DNA of 64,000 bases, taken from contig JAVHNS010000014.1 of the NCBI GenBank assembly GCA_036872755.1, positions 558,001-622,000 on the forward strand. The letters run 5' to 3'. The notes beneath the pieces were generated by a model. It saw only the letters and a list, made by a program, of their open reading frames with translations. It was not told the DNA's origin and searched no databases. The DNA is from Orbilia blumenaviensis. Lineage: Eukaryota > Ascomycota > Orbiliomycetes > Orbiliales > Orbiliaceae. This document shows, in pieces, positions 13,301 to 24,775 of the stretch. Within the stretch, counting starts at the first letter, position 1; every line of letters starts with the position of its first letter. The position numbers were made by a program, and so were the translations under genes.

Positions 13301-16300
13301 TTAATTTTTAGATTTTGTTTAATCTATTTTATAATTTTAATAGTTAATACAATTATTAATATATTATTAATATATAATAATATTATTATATTTAATATTT
13401 AATTAATAAATAAATTTTTATTATTTATATAAAATTTAAAATTTAATTTTTTTAATTTTTGATTTATATTAATATATTAAATTCTTAATAATTATTTTAA
13501 ATTATATAAAATTTTATATAATTTTAAATAAAATTTTTTTATACTAATTAATATTTTATTTTTATAATTTTTTAATAATTACATATAAATTTTTTTTTTT
13601 AAATAAATATATAAAAAAATAATTTTAACATTTAATTAATACAATTTTAAATTAAAAAACACAATAACTGTAATAAATATTTGGAATATAATTAGTTTGG
13701 TTATTAATATATACATATCCAGATTTTAATTAAATTAAAGATTTTTTTTTATTATTAATTTTATTTTATATTTGATTATATTTTATTTTTAATTATTTAT
13801 TGATTTTTTAATTTTAAAAATTTATTTATTTGTTAATACTTTTGCCTATTCTAATAATTTTATTAATAAAAATAATTTATTGATTTGGTGAGATTTTAAT
13901 TTTTTTTTAATAGTTTACTTCCATTATTACCAATTTTTTTTTTTTATAGTTTTATTATAGGATTTTGAATTTTATTTTAAATTTATTTTACTTATTTATA
14001 CCAAATTAATTTATTTTTTTGTTATTTTAATTATATAACTGTATTTAATCTAAATAAATTTTATAATTAATTTTAAAAACTTAAATTTTTTTTTTATTAT
14101 AAAGATTTTTTATTTGTTTTATTAAATTTATAAATTTAAATTTTTAATTATATTTTTTTTTTTTTTTAAAAGGGTAATTTTTGTTATAAATTCAGATATA
14201 ATTATTAATATATTATTTTTATTAATTGTTTATATTAATAAATTTTTAATTGGTTTTATTAAAAATAAGTTTTTTATTAATATTGTTTTATTTTATATTA
14301 AAAAATTTTTTTTTAATTTTTTAGTTAAACTATCTTTTTTTGGTTTAATTATTTTAAAAAATAAATTATTAATTAATTTTATATTTTTTGTTTTTAAATT
14401 TGATTATATATTTAGTATTTAATTTTTTAAAATTATAAATTATTTAATTTTTTAATTTTATTAAAAATTATATTTAATTAAAATTAAAATTTTTAATTTT
14501 TCTAAATTAAAAAAAATATTTTTTTTTTTAATTTAAATTTTTTATTATTTTGGTTTTTATTTTATTGTATATTTTATATAAAATAATATTTTTTTTAATA
14601 TAATTTAAAAATATAATTAATATAATTTTATTATTAAATTTATTATATCTCAATTTTTTTAACATTTTATATTAATAAAAATAATTAAAAAATTTTAAAT
14701 ATAAGAAATTTAATTTTTTTTTGTTTATAATTTTTTAGAAAAATATTTTGTTAAATATTTTTTTTAAAAAAAATTTGTTTTTAATATATGTGGTTATAAT
14801 TATAATTTTTTTTTAAAAAATGATTAATAATTTTGACTGATGAAGTATTATAATTATAATTATTATTAATATATTAATTTATTATTTTAAAATATTATTA
14901 AAATTTTAATTATATAAAAATAATAATTTAAAATTGATATTTTCTATTTTTAATAAATTTTTAAATTTTTTATTATTATAAATTGAATTATTGTTATTTT
15001 TAAATTTTTTTATTTTTAAAAATTTATTTTACTATTTTATAATTATTATTTTAATTAGTAATAAATTAAAATAATTATATATTTTAATTGTAAATTTAAT
15101 TGTTTTAATTTAAATTTATTGTAAATAGTTATTAATAAAGATTATAAAATATTTGATTTTTTTTATAGTGGTTAGTAATATGTTTAAATAATTAAAGTAA
15201 ATTATTTTTTAAAATTGATTGTTTTTAATTATTTTTTTTATTTTAATAATATTTTCTTTTTTTTTTTGTTATTATATAAATTTAATATTATAATATTTTT
15301 TTTAAATCTACTTTTAAAATTGGGTTTGTTGAGATTAATAGGTTGATTAAGATTTGATAGTTTATATAACCTAAAATGTTGTACTATTGTATAAATCTTA
15401 TAATTGTAATAGATTTTTTTAAAATTATTTTTAAATTTTCTAAATTTTCTAACATAAATAAATTAAAATTTAAATTTTTAATTTTATTTAATTTATTAAT
15501 CAATATTTTAATTATATATAAAACTTAAATTTCATTATTTATTAAATATATTTTAATTATTAAGTTATTTTTAAAATTTATAATTTGTAAAATTTTATTA
15601 AAAATAATTATATATTTTTTTTAAATTAAAATTATAATTAATAATAATTTTTAAATTAATTTAAATATTTAATATATTTTTATTTTTAAATTTAATATAA
15701 TTTATATTTTATTTTAATTATAAATATTTATTATTAATTTATTAATTATAATTATAATTATAAAATTTTTAAATAAAATATATTTTATTAAATTTTTTTT
15801 ATTTATAATAAAATAAATAAAAATTTTTAAATTTAATATTCAAAAAATTAAATTAATTAATTAATTAATAATTATTATATTAATTGATAAATTATTTATT
15901 TTATTATTATTGAAAAAGTTTTTAAAAAAATTATTTTTTAAATTTAAAATATTATTTTAAATGTTATTTATTTTTATAAATATTATATTTATTTAATAAT
16001 TTTATTTTGATTTTTTTAATTATTTAATTATTTTTTTAAATTTATATTTTTTTATAATATATTTAAATTTAATATAATAATAGTAGTTTTTAATTATTTT
16101 TAATTATATACTACTTTTAATTATTAATTATTATTTATTGTTTTTATTTTTATTTTTATTATCTTTTTTTTATTTGTTTCTTTTATTATTTTTTTTTTTA
16201 TTTTTATTTTTACTTTTATTTTTATTATTATTTCATTTAAAATTTTTAATTAATTAATAATTAATAAAAATTAAATTAACTAAAATATTAAAAATATTAT

Positions 16301-17213
16301 TATTAAAATATAATTTAATATTTATTTAAAATAATTAATTTATTATTTTTTTAATAATGTATTTTAATTACTTTATTAATTAAATTTAAATTAATTTAAT
16401 AATTATATTATAATAATTTTAAATTTTATTAAATAATTTATTTTTAAAAATTTTATTATTAATAATATATAATATATTTTTTAATTATTTTTAAATAAAT
16501 TTAAATTTATTAATTTATTATTAAATATTTTTTTTTTTTTTTATTTAAAAATTTATAAATTGGAAGTATAAATTATTAATTATACCATAATTAATTTTTA
16601 GTTTATAAAAATTATAAATTATTTTTTAAATTATTTTTATTATATTATAATAATTTAAAATTTATTAGATTATTTAATTTAAATTATTTATAAGAATTAT
16701 ATATATTTTTTTAATTTATTTTATTTAGACTTAATATTTGGAATTAGGTTTTTTTAATTAAATTTTTTATTTAATATTAATTTTTATAATTATATCTTAT
16801 ATTAAATTATTTTTTTTATTAATTATATATAATTTATTATTAAATTTAATTTTAATTTTTATATTTAATCATATTTATTTTTTAATATAAATAATTTTGA
16901 AAATAATTATATTAATTTATAATTTATAATTATATTTATTATTAATTATTAATTTATATAGGTTAGTAGTTTTTAATATTTTGATTATTTAAAATTTTTA
17001 AGTTAAGTAATTGATTTTATTTAATTAAATGTAGTTTTTGTATTTATTATAAGTATAAATTTTATTATAATTAATATTCATTTAAAACTGTAATTTTTAT
17101 ATTTTTATAAAAAAAAATTTTTAAAAAAAAAAAATTTATATATATAATATAAAAATATTAATTTTATTATATATTTATTTTATAATTTAGTAAGTTAAAC
17201 CAGACTCATAACC

Positions 17214-17457
17214 TATTAAAATTTAATTATACACTTATAAATTAATAATTTAATTATTTTCTTAAATCATAATATAACTTCAATTTTATTTATTATATAT
17301 AAAAAAATAATTAATATTTTTTTGATAAAAATTTAATTTTTTACAGAATTTTCATTCTAATTGATGAGTTTTTGCAAATATGAAACTAACAATTACATGC
17401 CACCGGACCCACCGTATGAGGCTTGCGGTGGTGGCTAGTGACCTCTATATTTTGACA
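17214..17457 (+). repeat. Right LTR (244 bp)
   Basis: It is the same length as the left LTR and aligns along its whole length. Its inner (left) part is depleted of G and C. Its outer part is nearly intact (CCACCGGACCCACCG against the left copy's TATTAGATTTATT) and ends in GACA. ATACC follows immediately. Confidence 0.9.
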
Positions 17458-17462
17458 ATACC
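17458..17462 (+). repeat. Target-site duplication ATACC (right)
   Basis: This is an exact copy of the five bases at 10142-10146, placed directly after the terminal CA of the right LTR. Confidence 0.85.
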
Positions 17463-18775
17463 TATCCAGATGGAAATATGGAAACGAAAACAGCATCTAG
17501 GAACCGTGGATGCGCTTTTTAGTAAGGCCCCATCGAAATAGAATTCTCGATAACCTTATAAGTTTATAAGGACACCTCGCGCCACGGTCTGCCACGGCGC
17601 CCTCGGGATCGAAACCGACCGTTTTAGCCGATCTTAGTATAGAAACTATAAGCTTTTTTACAGTCGGATCCATAAATTTGCAAGAACCCTTAAATCAGCT
17701 GCAGATTTCCCACATATGCACTTATCTTTCCACAAGAAAAAAAAAGGAAAAGCAGGAAACAAAACAATTTATGACACAAATAGAATCACCGGCGACATCT
17801 TTTACCTTTCCTCCCCCCCCAAAAAATCGCATTTACATCCTAAAATTGATATGGTGGCTGACTATAAAGCCAAGCCGCGACCATCGGTTTTGTCACGCTT
17901 GGAGCTGTATATATCGGCTACACACCAACGCACGGAAAGAACGTTAATGCAACAACGACAGACGGCGGCGGGCTTAGCGGTACACGCAAGCGAAACGAAA
18001 CAAAAAAGAAACACAAAAAAGGGTTTTCCTTAACTTCTCCAGAAACAGGAATTTATACAGATTACACTGCATGAATTCTTGTCGAAATATGGTAGGTTCG
18101 GGCGGATTGGGGTGTGGATTAAGTTATGACCCTCCGCTCGCGATAAGGTTTGTATACGCTCTGCGGGGCTAGTCTGTTAATTTCTCTAAAGTGTTAGAGA
18201 TGCCGTTCTTAATACGCTGGAAAAGGCAATGTGATATCATTTATCGGGAAACGAGGTCTACCAGGAAAAGCTGTTATTGTCGAGAGCCAGCTGGGATGTT
18301 TGAAACATCTATATGGGATCCTGTGCGAGGGGATGCAAGATATCTAGATGTGGCTCTAGATAGCCGATGTGGGGGAAACAAGTAAACGGGCGAAGGCTAG
18401 TACTAGTCGACTCCATATCATGGTCTGAGAGGCTAAAGTCTGACGGGGTGGGTTGTATAAAGGGTTGGTATACGCCCCCCCTTCCTCCCTTTCCTTTTAG
18501 CTCCTCATCAAATACGATCAGCCATCTATAGTAGCCCGCTAGTTTTGGTGCGAAGCAAAAGCTCTCACATTCATTCATTCATTCATTCATTCATTTGAAC
18601 TTTCACGATCTTTTAAACTATACACCTCAGTCGTTCCTTTATACAACGCTTTTTGCCTCGACACTCTTCGAAGCTTTCGTAGCTACTATTTACGCAAATA
18701 ACGAATCTTTACGAACCCCAATTACTTAACGAAATTTGGATATATATATATATATATATATAAAATAAGTCCAAC
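17463..18775. other. Intergenic between retrotransposon and small secreted gene
   Basis: Base composition returns abruptly to normal at the edge of the element. No gene is supported; open frames here lack domain-like composition. It holds an ATTC tetranucleotide run near 18568-18594 and a TA run at 18741-18762 just before the next start codon, which could act as a TATA element. Confidence 0.5.
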
Positions 18776-19176
18776 ATGAAGTTCATGACCACTCTCCTCT
18801 CCCTCTTGGCCATGAGGTTAGTATAAAATGCCGTTCCCCCAAAATCCAACAACAAGCAACACAAACCGCTAACTCTACGTCTAATTACAGCGCCATTCCC
18901 GGTGCCCTCGGTTACGGCGACGAAGAACCCGAAGTTGAAGAACCAAAGGAAGTCGCACCAAAGACCATCCAAAAGATCAAGTGGGCCGAGAAAATTAAAA
19001 CAGCCACGAAGACTTCATATGTCATCAAGACCAACGAGGTCACCAGAACCAAATGGCATAAAAAGGTTGAGATTGCCACCAAGACTGTTACTCCTGCCGC
19101 GCCTAAGAGCACAGCTCCAGCTGAGGTCAAGGGCAAGCCTAAGGAGCCAGAGCCAGAGGAAGATATGGGATATTAA
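18776..19176 (+). CDS. Small secreted Lys/Thr-rich protein
   Basis: Exons 18776-18816 and 18891-19176 (74-bp intron, donor GTTAGT, acceptor TTACAG) encode 108 aa. Residues 1-21 form a signal peptide with a Leu-rich core, and a cleavage site after ALG is plausible. The mature part is strongly charged: an acidic start rich in EEP, a Lys/Thr-rich middle in which ATKT and VTRTKW occur, and an acidic end in EEDMGY. It has no cysteine, so it is not a disulfide-stabilised effector. The model is chosen because the intron joins the signal peptide to the rest in frame; overlapping longer frames on both strands are shadows. I do not recognise a family. A lineage-restricted cell-wall or secreted protein is the most that can be said. 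Confidence 0.65.
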
Positions 19177-19310
19177 GCGCTGGATTTCTTCTTTTTATGT
19201 AATCTAGCTAGCTGGGTGTTGAGTTCTTCTCATTTGTCATGTTTAGTCCATCAAGGCAATCGACTCTGACCCTCGATATACTTCTTTTCGAGTAAACTCA
19301 AATAAATGCG

Positions 19311-19316
19311 GTATTG
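19311..19316 (+). terminator. Possible poly(A) signal
   Basis: AATAAA lies about 135 bp after the stop codon of the small secreted gene, in an A-rich stretch. This is position evidence only. Confidence 0.3.
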
Positions 19317-19511
19317 TAGTCAATTGCGAGTTTTAAGCATACAAGATTGATCAGAGAGCAATTACTACACCGACTATAGATATGTTGGAGGCGTTACCGT
19401 TCGTTGTGCTGCAGCCTGTAGATCATTCCGCTATGAAAAATCTTGCTTCCCGAGATCGGTCGTGCTGGTATACCGCAATATTCCGGCTTCCTTTATAAAT
19501 TCCGCTTCGTT

Positions 19512-20801
19512 TTATGGCCTAACTCTTCTATAGTGTGACGACTTGATACCACCCTTCTTTTTGGAGCCTTTTACCTTCCTTCCCTCCGTATGCCTTTTCT
19601 TCCCCTTCTGTGGCTTTCTAGGTTTCCTCCTTCTCTCGTCTTCAGAGCTTGACTCTGTACCACTGGTATCGCTCAAAGCCACCCTTCTTCTCCTAGATAC
19701 CGCTCTATTCTTTTCGTCATCGCTGCTTGAAAGTGCTATCTTTTTTCCAGAGGCAGCGCTGGATTCATCTGTTTCGGTTCCATCGGTTCCATCGCTCCGG
19801 GGCAAAGTCGGTCGCTTATATGTGGGCTTAACTCGAACCTTTTTGTTGTCGTCGCTGGAGTCGGTCGAAGGTTCATTTTTTCCTCTAGGTCGTCTTGTGT
19901 TTTTCTTCTGCCTTTTATTATTGTCGCTGGAGTCACTTGATGATGACGCATTCCCATATCGCGCCCTAGGTATTTTGTTGTCATCATTAGAGTTGGTCGA
20001 AGATGTATTCTTTATTTTCAATCGTGGCCTATTATTGTTCTTATTCTTATTTTTCTTCTTTCTGTCGCCGTCGCTGGAGTCGGTTTGCGCTATTCCCCTC
20101 ATTTCATCGTCATCGTCGCCGCTAGAGTCAGTCGAGGGTACATTTTTTCTTTTCAATTGTTTCTTATTATTCCTTTTCTTTTTTCTTTTTCTTATTATTC
20201 TTATCGCCGTCGCGATTTGAGGTTACAGCAACGGACTCTGGATAAGGACTATGGATAAGTGCATAAGGTAAACCGGGACTTTGGGTAGGTATTCCTCAAG
20301 TTTACCATTCTTAAGTTTGTGGTGCTTATGGCTTTGATTGCTCAGGCTATAGATGAGCCAGCTGCGTAAAGTATTTTTGTTGATGTTCTTCTCCTTTTTC
20401 CCTGCTGGATTGAGAGGATTGGATGGGTAATAAATAGCAGGATTCCCCAGGGTATTGAAGACCGTCCAAAAGTCAGTCCCTAGGTGATCGCTGCGGTACG
20501 TATAGAGTGCCCAGCGACCCACCCGGAAAGGATCGATATGAAACTGCTTATATTTCCGAATGACCGTTTCGACACAAAACAACCAGTTTCCGACGTCTAC
20601 CCGGCTTATAAGCCAGAGGAAGTCGATAGTTTGCGATTCTGAGAATTTGAGCCCGTCAAGACCGATTATAGCCTCGAAAGTTTGACGGCAAAATTGGCCA
20701 CGGTGGATTATACATAATGACGGCAAGCTGAGGCGATTTGCTTGTAGAGTCTCTTGGATCGATGTAGTAACCTTTCGATCGTTTCTCGAGGTGTCTCTCA
20801 T
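19512..20801 (-). pseudogene. Two in-frame ORFs split by one TAA: unknown domain plus Ser/Asp-Lys repeat tail
   Basis: On the minus strand an open frame runs from 20801 to a TAA at 20223-20225 and then stays open in the same frame to a stop at 19512. The first part (about 192 codons) has a normal mixed composition, rich in Trp, Phe and Tyr, but no family I recognise. The second part (214 codons from an ATG at 20156) alternates acidic-serine clusters such as STDSSDD and SSSEDE with Lys/Arg tracts, resembling the low-complexity arrays of Nopp140/Srp40-like nucleolar proteins. The stop could be removed by an intron (a GTAAAC donor lies shortly before it) or could be a disabling mutation. The frame is also phase-compatible with the NACHT_N gene upstream, so both may belong to one damaged gene. 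Confidence 0.4.
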
Positions 20802-20841
20802 ATCCGCTTAGCAAACAGTCGGAATCCATGTATGAACTTAC

Positions 20842-22629
20842 GATCACCCCGAAGCCAGAAGATGGCGGATGAACTCGAGTTTCTCCATTCTACGAAGTCC
20901 TTTTCCGTATGAAGCCAGGTGCAGGTCCCTTTGGCAATAGTATCAACAACGAATTCGTGTTGCAGATTATGGTTGATCGGGGACAGCCACGCCAATGCCT
21001 TTCCACGTTGCTTAGCTGGAATCAAAAGTCAGATTAGTAGTTCTTGTGGTCTATCGTCTGGTACATAGCCAGTTCTAAGTATAAGGAACATACTCTTCAG
21101 GTTATCCGTAATCTGGCCCAGCTCTTTGCAAGCGTATGATATTTGTTGGTCGAAGCCTTTGGTTAGAATTTGGAGTTTATCAAGCTTTTCTCGGGTTAAA
21201 TCGTCATTCGCGAATGTTTCTAGGTTAAATCCAAGGAATATGGATGATCAGTGTCGTATCCAGTTTCGCTATCTCCAAGGTCCTCGATCTGTGCTTCGAT
21301 GTATGGATTGAACATTACTTACTCTGCGCCTGTGCGACTTCGATTTCCTTCTTTGCCTCTTCCTCAGTCCCTCCCAGCTTTTGGAGGTCTTCCAGACAAG
21401 TGTCTGGCAGTAGGGCCCTAGTAACTCTATCTATGTAATCCGAGAGAACTGTATAGAAAAGACAATACTAATAATGTATAACGCCTCAGATATGACTTAA
21501 ATACTTACCTATCTTCGACGACCCCAAGCTATTCTGCGCTTTGATTAAGAACCCCAGAATTGCCACATAAAGCTTGATCAATGACTCCCTCACAGCAGCT
21601 TCATGCCTAATCCCCACTCCAATATACAACAGCTCATAAGCAGCATACCTCGCCACCATCCGAGTAATTTGTTCAATTCCAATCAGCAAAGCCGCTTGAG
21701 ACTCGAAATCGGAAACAATTGCTTGCAAAATAAACCGAACACAGGCCCATGGTATAGCCGCATGAGCTGGGTCATATTGAACCGCTATATCGCCGACGTC
21801 TTTGAATTTCTTAATCCATGAAACAACTTTCTCGGCGATATCCCGGAGGATGATTGTTTGTCCTTTCCATGTTATTTTCCAAGCCTTGTTGAGTGAGGTA
21901 TCGCGGAGTCTTAGCGTTTCTTGGATTATATCGTCGACTAAATCTCCTGGCCCCGCATCATTGTTGTTGTTATTGTTTGATTGTACTTTCATTAATTGGG
22001 CTTTATCGCTTTCCTTTAGCTTTTGAGCTGCTTCGGCCCATAGACTGGTCACATCTGAGCTCAGTGTAGTAGATCTAGATGTATTCGATGTTTGAGATTT
22101 GGAAGAAAAATAGGAAGGAGAGGACTGGGAAGTAGAAGTGACGAACCTCGGTGGCACGATCGATTGCACAACCAGTGTCGTAGGCCGACCCTTATCATTG
22201 CCCGCTTTAAGTTGGCTATTACCATTGTCTGTCTTCCCTAGGTTGTGAGCGCTTGATGTAGCAGATGTTATTGTAGAGTCGCAAATCACTGTCGTGTTCA
22301 CATTACGTTAGTTCATACGTGCTTTATCTAAGAATTTGATGCCCCGGAGCTAGTCAACTAAACTCTAAGACAAATTGATTTCTCTTCAGAGGTTAAAAAG
22401 TACCTGAAATAGACTGCTTATTTAAGTATAAGCTCGATCCAAAATTGGTGGTTGAGCTTGTCCCAGAGGCTGATCCAGATACCTCATGTGAACCCTTTCC
22501 ATGGTTACCCTTCAGAGAGGATTTGGAACCATGTACAAGTTTTTTAAGCCCATGTCCCGCCCTTTTAAATGGATTCCTCGACTTTTTGGCGGCCTGGACA
22601 TCTAACCGCGAGCCCGCGACGTCCGTCAT
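20842..22629 (-). pseudogene. NACHT_N-type STAND (NLR-like) gene lacking its P-loop
   Basis: Five exons fit in phase: 22629-22404, 22288-21509, 21430-21323, 21219-21094 and 21015-20842, about 471 aa. After a basic Ser-rich start, residues about 140-300 match the N-terminal domain of fungal NACHT NTPases (PF17100-like): WAEAAQKLKESDKAQL, then an ITWKGQ..LRDIAEKVVSWIKKF segment and AVQYDPAHAAIPWACVRF. Later come a charged helical stretch and the family's KALAWLSPI...TWLHTEKDFVEWRNSSSS block. The last exon ends at WLRGD, exactly where homologues continue with the Walker A motif. The only in-phase continuation follows a 35-bp gap, too short for a normal intron, and has no GxxGxGKS/T. The family acts in self/non-self recognition. 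The gene is probably truncated or rearranged, though a missed exon is possible. Acceptor choice for exon 3 is the weakest point. Confidence 0.6.
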
Positions 22630-24064
22630 ATTGTATATTATAGCGGAATTTCTTCCGTGGCCTAGTCCAACTAGAAATGTTTTTTATTTTATTTTTTATG
22701 TTTTTAATGAAATAGAACAACAATAATAAAAAATGGAAAGGTAGAAGTAAAACCAATAGGATATGGGCTCTTTCGTCTTATTTTTTTTGTGGTAGCCCTA
22801 TAGAGTCTGATCCTGTAGACATCGAATGATGGAACCCGCGCTACGTTTTCAAATATTTCACCACGGCTTGTAAATGGGAAAGCTGTTTTTTATATTCAGA
22901 CCCTCAAAAGTCTCCTAAGACCGTTAATGTTGCGAAAACAGTATCAACGAACCATCTGCAAAAACATCAAAAGTTAGGTTAGTGGACTACTTCATTGGGT
23001 GGATAACGAATGCAATTCTGCAACGGGCCCACTTCCGTTTTCGCTGACACGTCGCTGTGCATTACGCCACTGCACTGTACTTGTTGCATTTTTGTTTAAA
23101 TCGCTTCAAACCCGTTAGGATCCAGCAGAAGATATACCAATGTAAAAAAAAAAAAAAAATCAAACCATACATAAGGCAGGCCTGGGCCAGGCCTAGTTCG
23201 AATACCTGCATATATATCCCCCCAACTCTGCTTTCATGATATTAATCCCAGGCATGGCCCCTCAGACCTGCAGATATTCCGATGTTTTGGAGGGGTTTGT
23301 GAGTCTATAGACACCCGAGCGGGTATAGAATGGACTTGTATACATTGCGCCGGTGTATGTCGTTGATGTCATTTAACTGACGTGTAGGTTATGGGATAGT
23401 GCGAACTAACCTCATCCATCATTCAGACGATCTTTATGGCAGGGGCCGGGTCCCCCCAGGCCACAATCTGGAATACAGATTTTTAATGCATGTGTACGTC
23501 TAGCACCGAGTACTCGAGTAAACTGATTCGATCGAATCGATGGGGCGTAACACTTCAAACGAGTTTCGGGATGAATGAGGTAGTATACAATGCATCCATA
23601 GCGATACAGTATAACTATTTGAGTCATTCGATTTGACGTTCTATTACCTCGGGGTATTCTATATATGTACGTTCAGTGGCATAGGTATATCGATTTTTCG
23701 TAATATATTACTTCGTATCCAGACCCAAACCTACTTTCCCGGAAGGCCTAGGGATAACCTTAAACCTTAAGGCCTTGCTCCTAAGCCAAAAAGGCACGGA
23801 CCGATCTCTATAGTATACCCGAAAGTTACATCCAATCGTTCTATAGGATGCTAAAGTCTGACAACATTTATTACATATCCTTCCTATACCCTACCTAGTG
23901 TCCTACAGCTAGTAGATACTCGGACGCACCCGGTCTCGTTGAGACGCACCCCAATCAACCCAAAGCTGTTAGGGATTAGCTGTACATTAGCTGCCCATCT
24001 CTCTGATCCCTATTCATATTATGCTAGAGGTCTCTAGTCTCTCTTCTCTCTTCACTCATCATAC
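22630..24064. other. Intergenic
   Basis: No gene supported. It is moderately AT-rich unique sequence with short A and T runs (for example 23142-23159). It holds the likely promoter of the minus-strand NACHT_N gene and the downstream region of the F-box-like gene. Confidence 0.4.
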
Positions 24065-24775
24065 TTATTGTTCAAAAAGCATCTCAGGAACATCCATCTC
24101 AGCCAGCAACACCAGCTTATCCTCCTTCAGATCCAACCCAACCCGAACCACGAACTTTTTCAATTCTCCCGTCGGCACCTGCAACAAAGTCTTATCCGTC
24201 TTCCCCCCCCTCAAAAAGGCCTCCAAATCTCCAAGCGTCATCCCCCACGCTTTCCTAATAATATCGTCCCGATGAAATAATAATTTCCTCCGAGAAAATG
24301 TGCCGTCCGGATAGCGAGCTAACAGTCCGAAGCCTATCTTCCATTTTACGCGCGTTTCGGACTCGGTTTTTGTGGGGATGATCAACTGGAAGTTCCTGTG
24401 GGCTATGAATTCTTGGGTTGATTCCAGTAGTCCTGGTGGGAATATTTCATCATCTCTGCCGGGAAGTTTGGTACCCTGTAATATTACGCAACCGGTTTTT
24501 GGGTCTCTTATTCGGTTGAAATATCCCGTGCAGTTGAATAATGCCTTGTGGACTAGGAATGGAGCGTCGGACTCAGAGGGTGGGGTTAAGGTTGTTATGG
24601 ATGGGACCACGTAAGGGGAGGTTATTAGTGGTGGGGTGGTGTAGTAGGTGAATTTTAGGGAATCGATTTTGGATTTCCAGAGGGCGCAGACGGAGCGGAG
24701 GGTTAGGTGTTGGGAGGGACAGCTGGATTCGAGGATTTGGAGTTGGAGCTCGGGCGGGATGTATGGGGAGGTCAT
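24065..24775 (-). CDS. F-box-like protein
   Basis: A single exon encodes 236 aa. The N-terminus (IPPELQLQILESSCP, then LRSVCALWKSKID) has the helix pattern of an F-box: a hydrophobic IPPEL-like start, a ...LILES... helix and a conserved Trp near residue 33. F-box proteins link substrates to Skp1 in SCF ubiquitin ligases. The remaining 200 residues contain the segments YFNRIRDPKTGC and IRKAWGMTLGDLEAFL, which I do not recognise, and show no LRR, WD or Kelch repeat. The ATG at 24773-24775 is the first one in frame and places the F-box at the extreme N-terminus, as in many fungal orphan F-box proteins. Function as a ligase adaptor is inferred from a short motif only. Confidence 0.6.
   Translation of the reverse strand: MTSPYIPPELQLQILESSCPSQHLTLRSVCALWKSKIDSLKFTYYTTPPLITSPYVVPSITTLTPPSESDAPFLVHKALFNCTGYFNRIRDPKTGCVILQGTKLPGRDDEIFPPGLLESTQEFIAHRNFQLIIPTKTESETRVKWKIGFGLLARYPDGTFSRRKLLFHRDDIIRKAWGMTLGDLEAFLRGGKTDKTLLQVPTGELKKFVVRVGLDLKEDKLVLLAEMDVPEMLFEQ

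Larger units (their letters stand above)
10147..17457. mobile_element. RIP-degraded LTR retrotransposon (complete element)
   Basis: This 7311-bp element is bounded by two aligned 244-bp LTRs in direct orientation and a perfect ATACC duplication. The left edge keeps TG and the right edge keeps CA. The internal 6.8 kb (10391-17213) is almost only A and T with stops in every frame, so no gag or pol domain can be recognised and the superfamily cannot be assigned. Differences between the LTRs are nearly all C/T or G/A transitions, many in CpA/TpG context, which is the signature of fungal repeat-induced point mutation. The element is dead. No primer-binding site or polypurine tract is readable, and transcription direction is unknown. 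Confidence 0.9.

Noticed and set aside
10391..17213. Possible centromere or mitochondrial insert
   Set aside because: The block is bounded exactly by LTRs and a 5-bp duplication and contains no mitochondrial gene, so an RIPped retrotransposon explains it better.
18902..19207. 101-codon frame in the small secreted gene
   Set aside because: Starts inside the second exon in another frame; the spliced frame has a signal peptide and normal fungal intron.
19543..20220. 225-codon plus-strand frame rich in Leu, Ser and Phe
   Set aside because: It is the complement of the acidic-Ser/Lys repeat ORF on the minus strand; hydrophobic runs come from the reverse of GAN/AAR codons.
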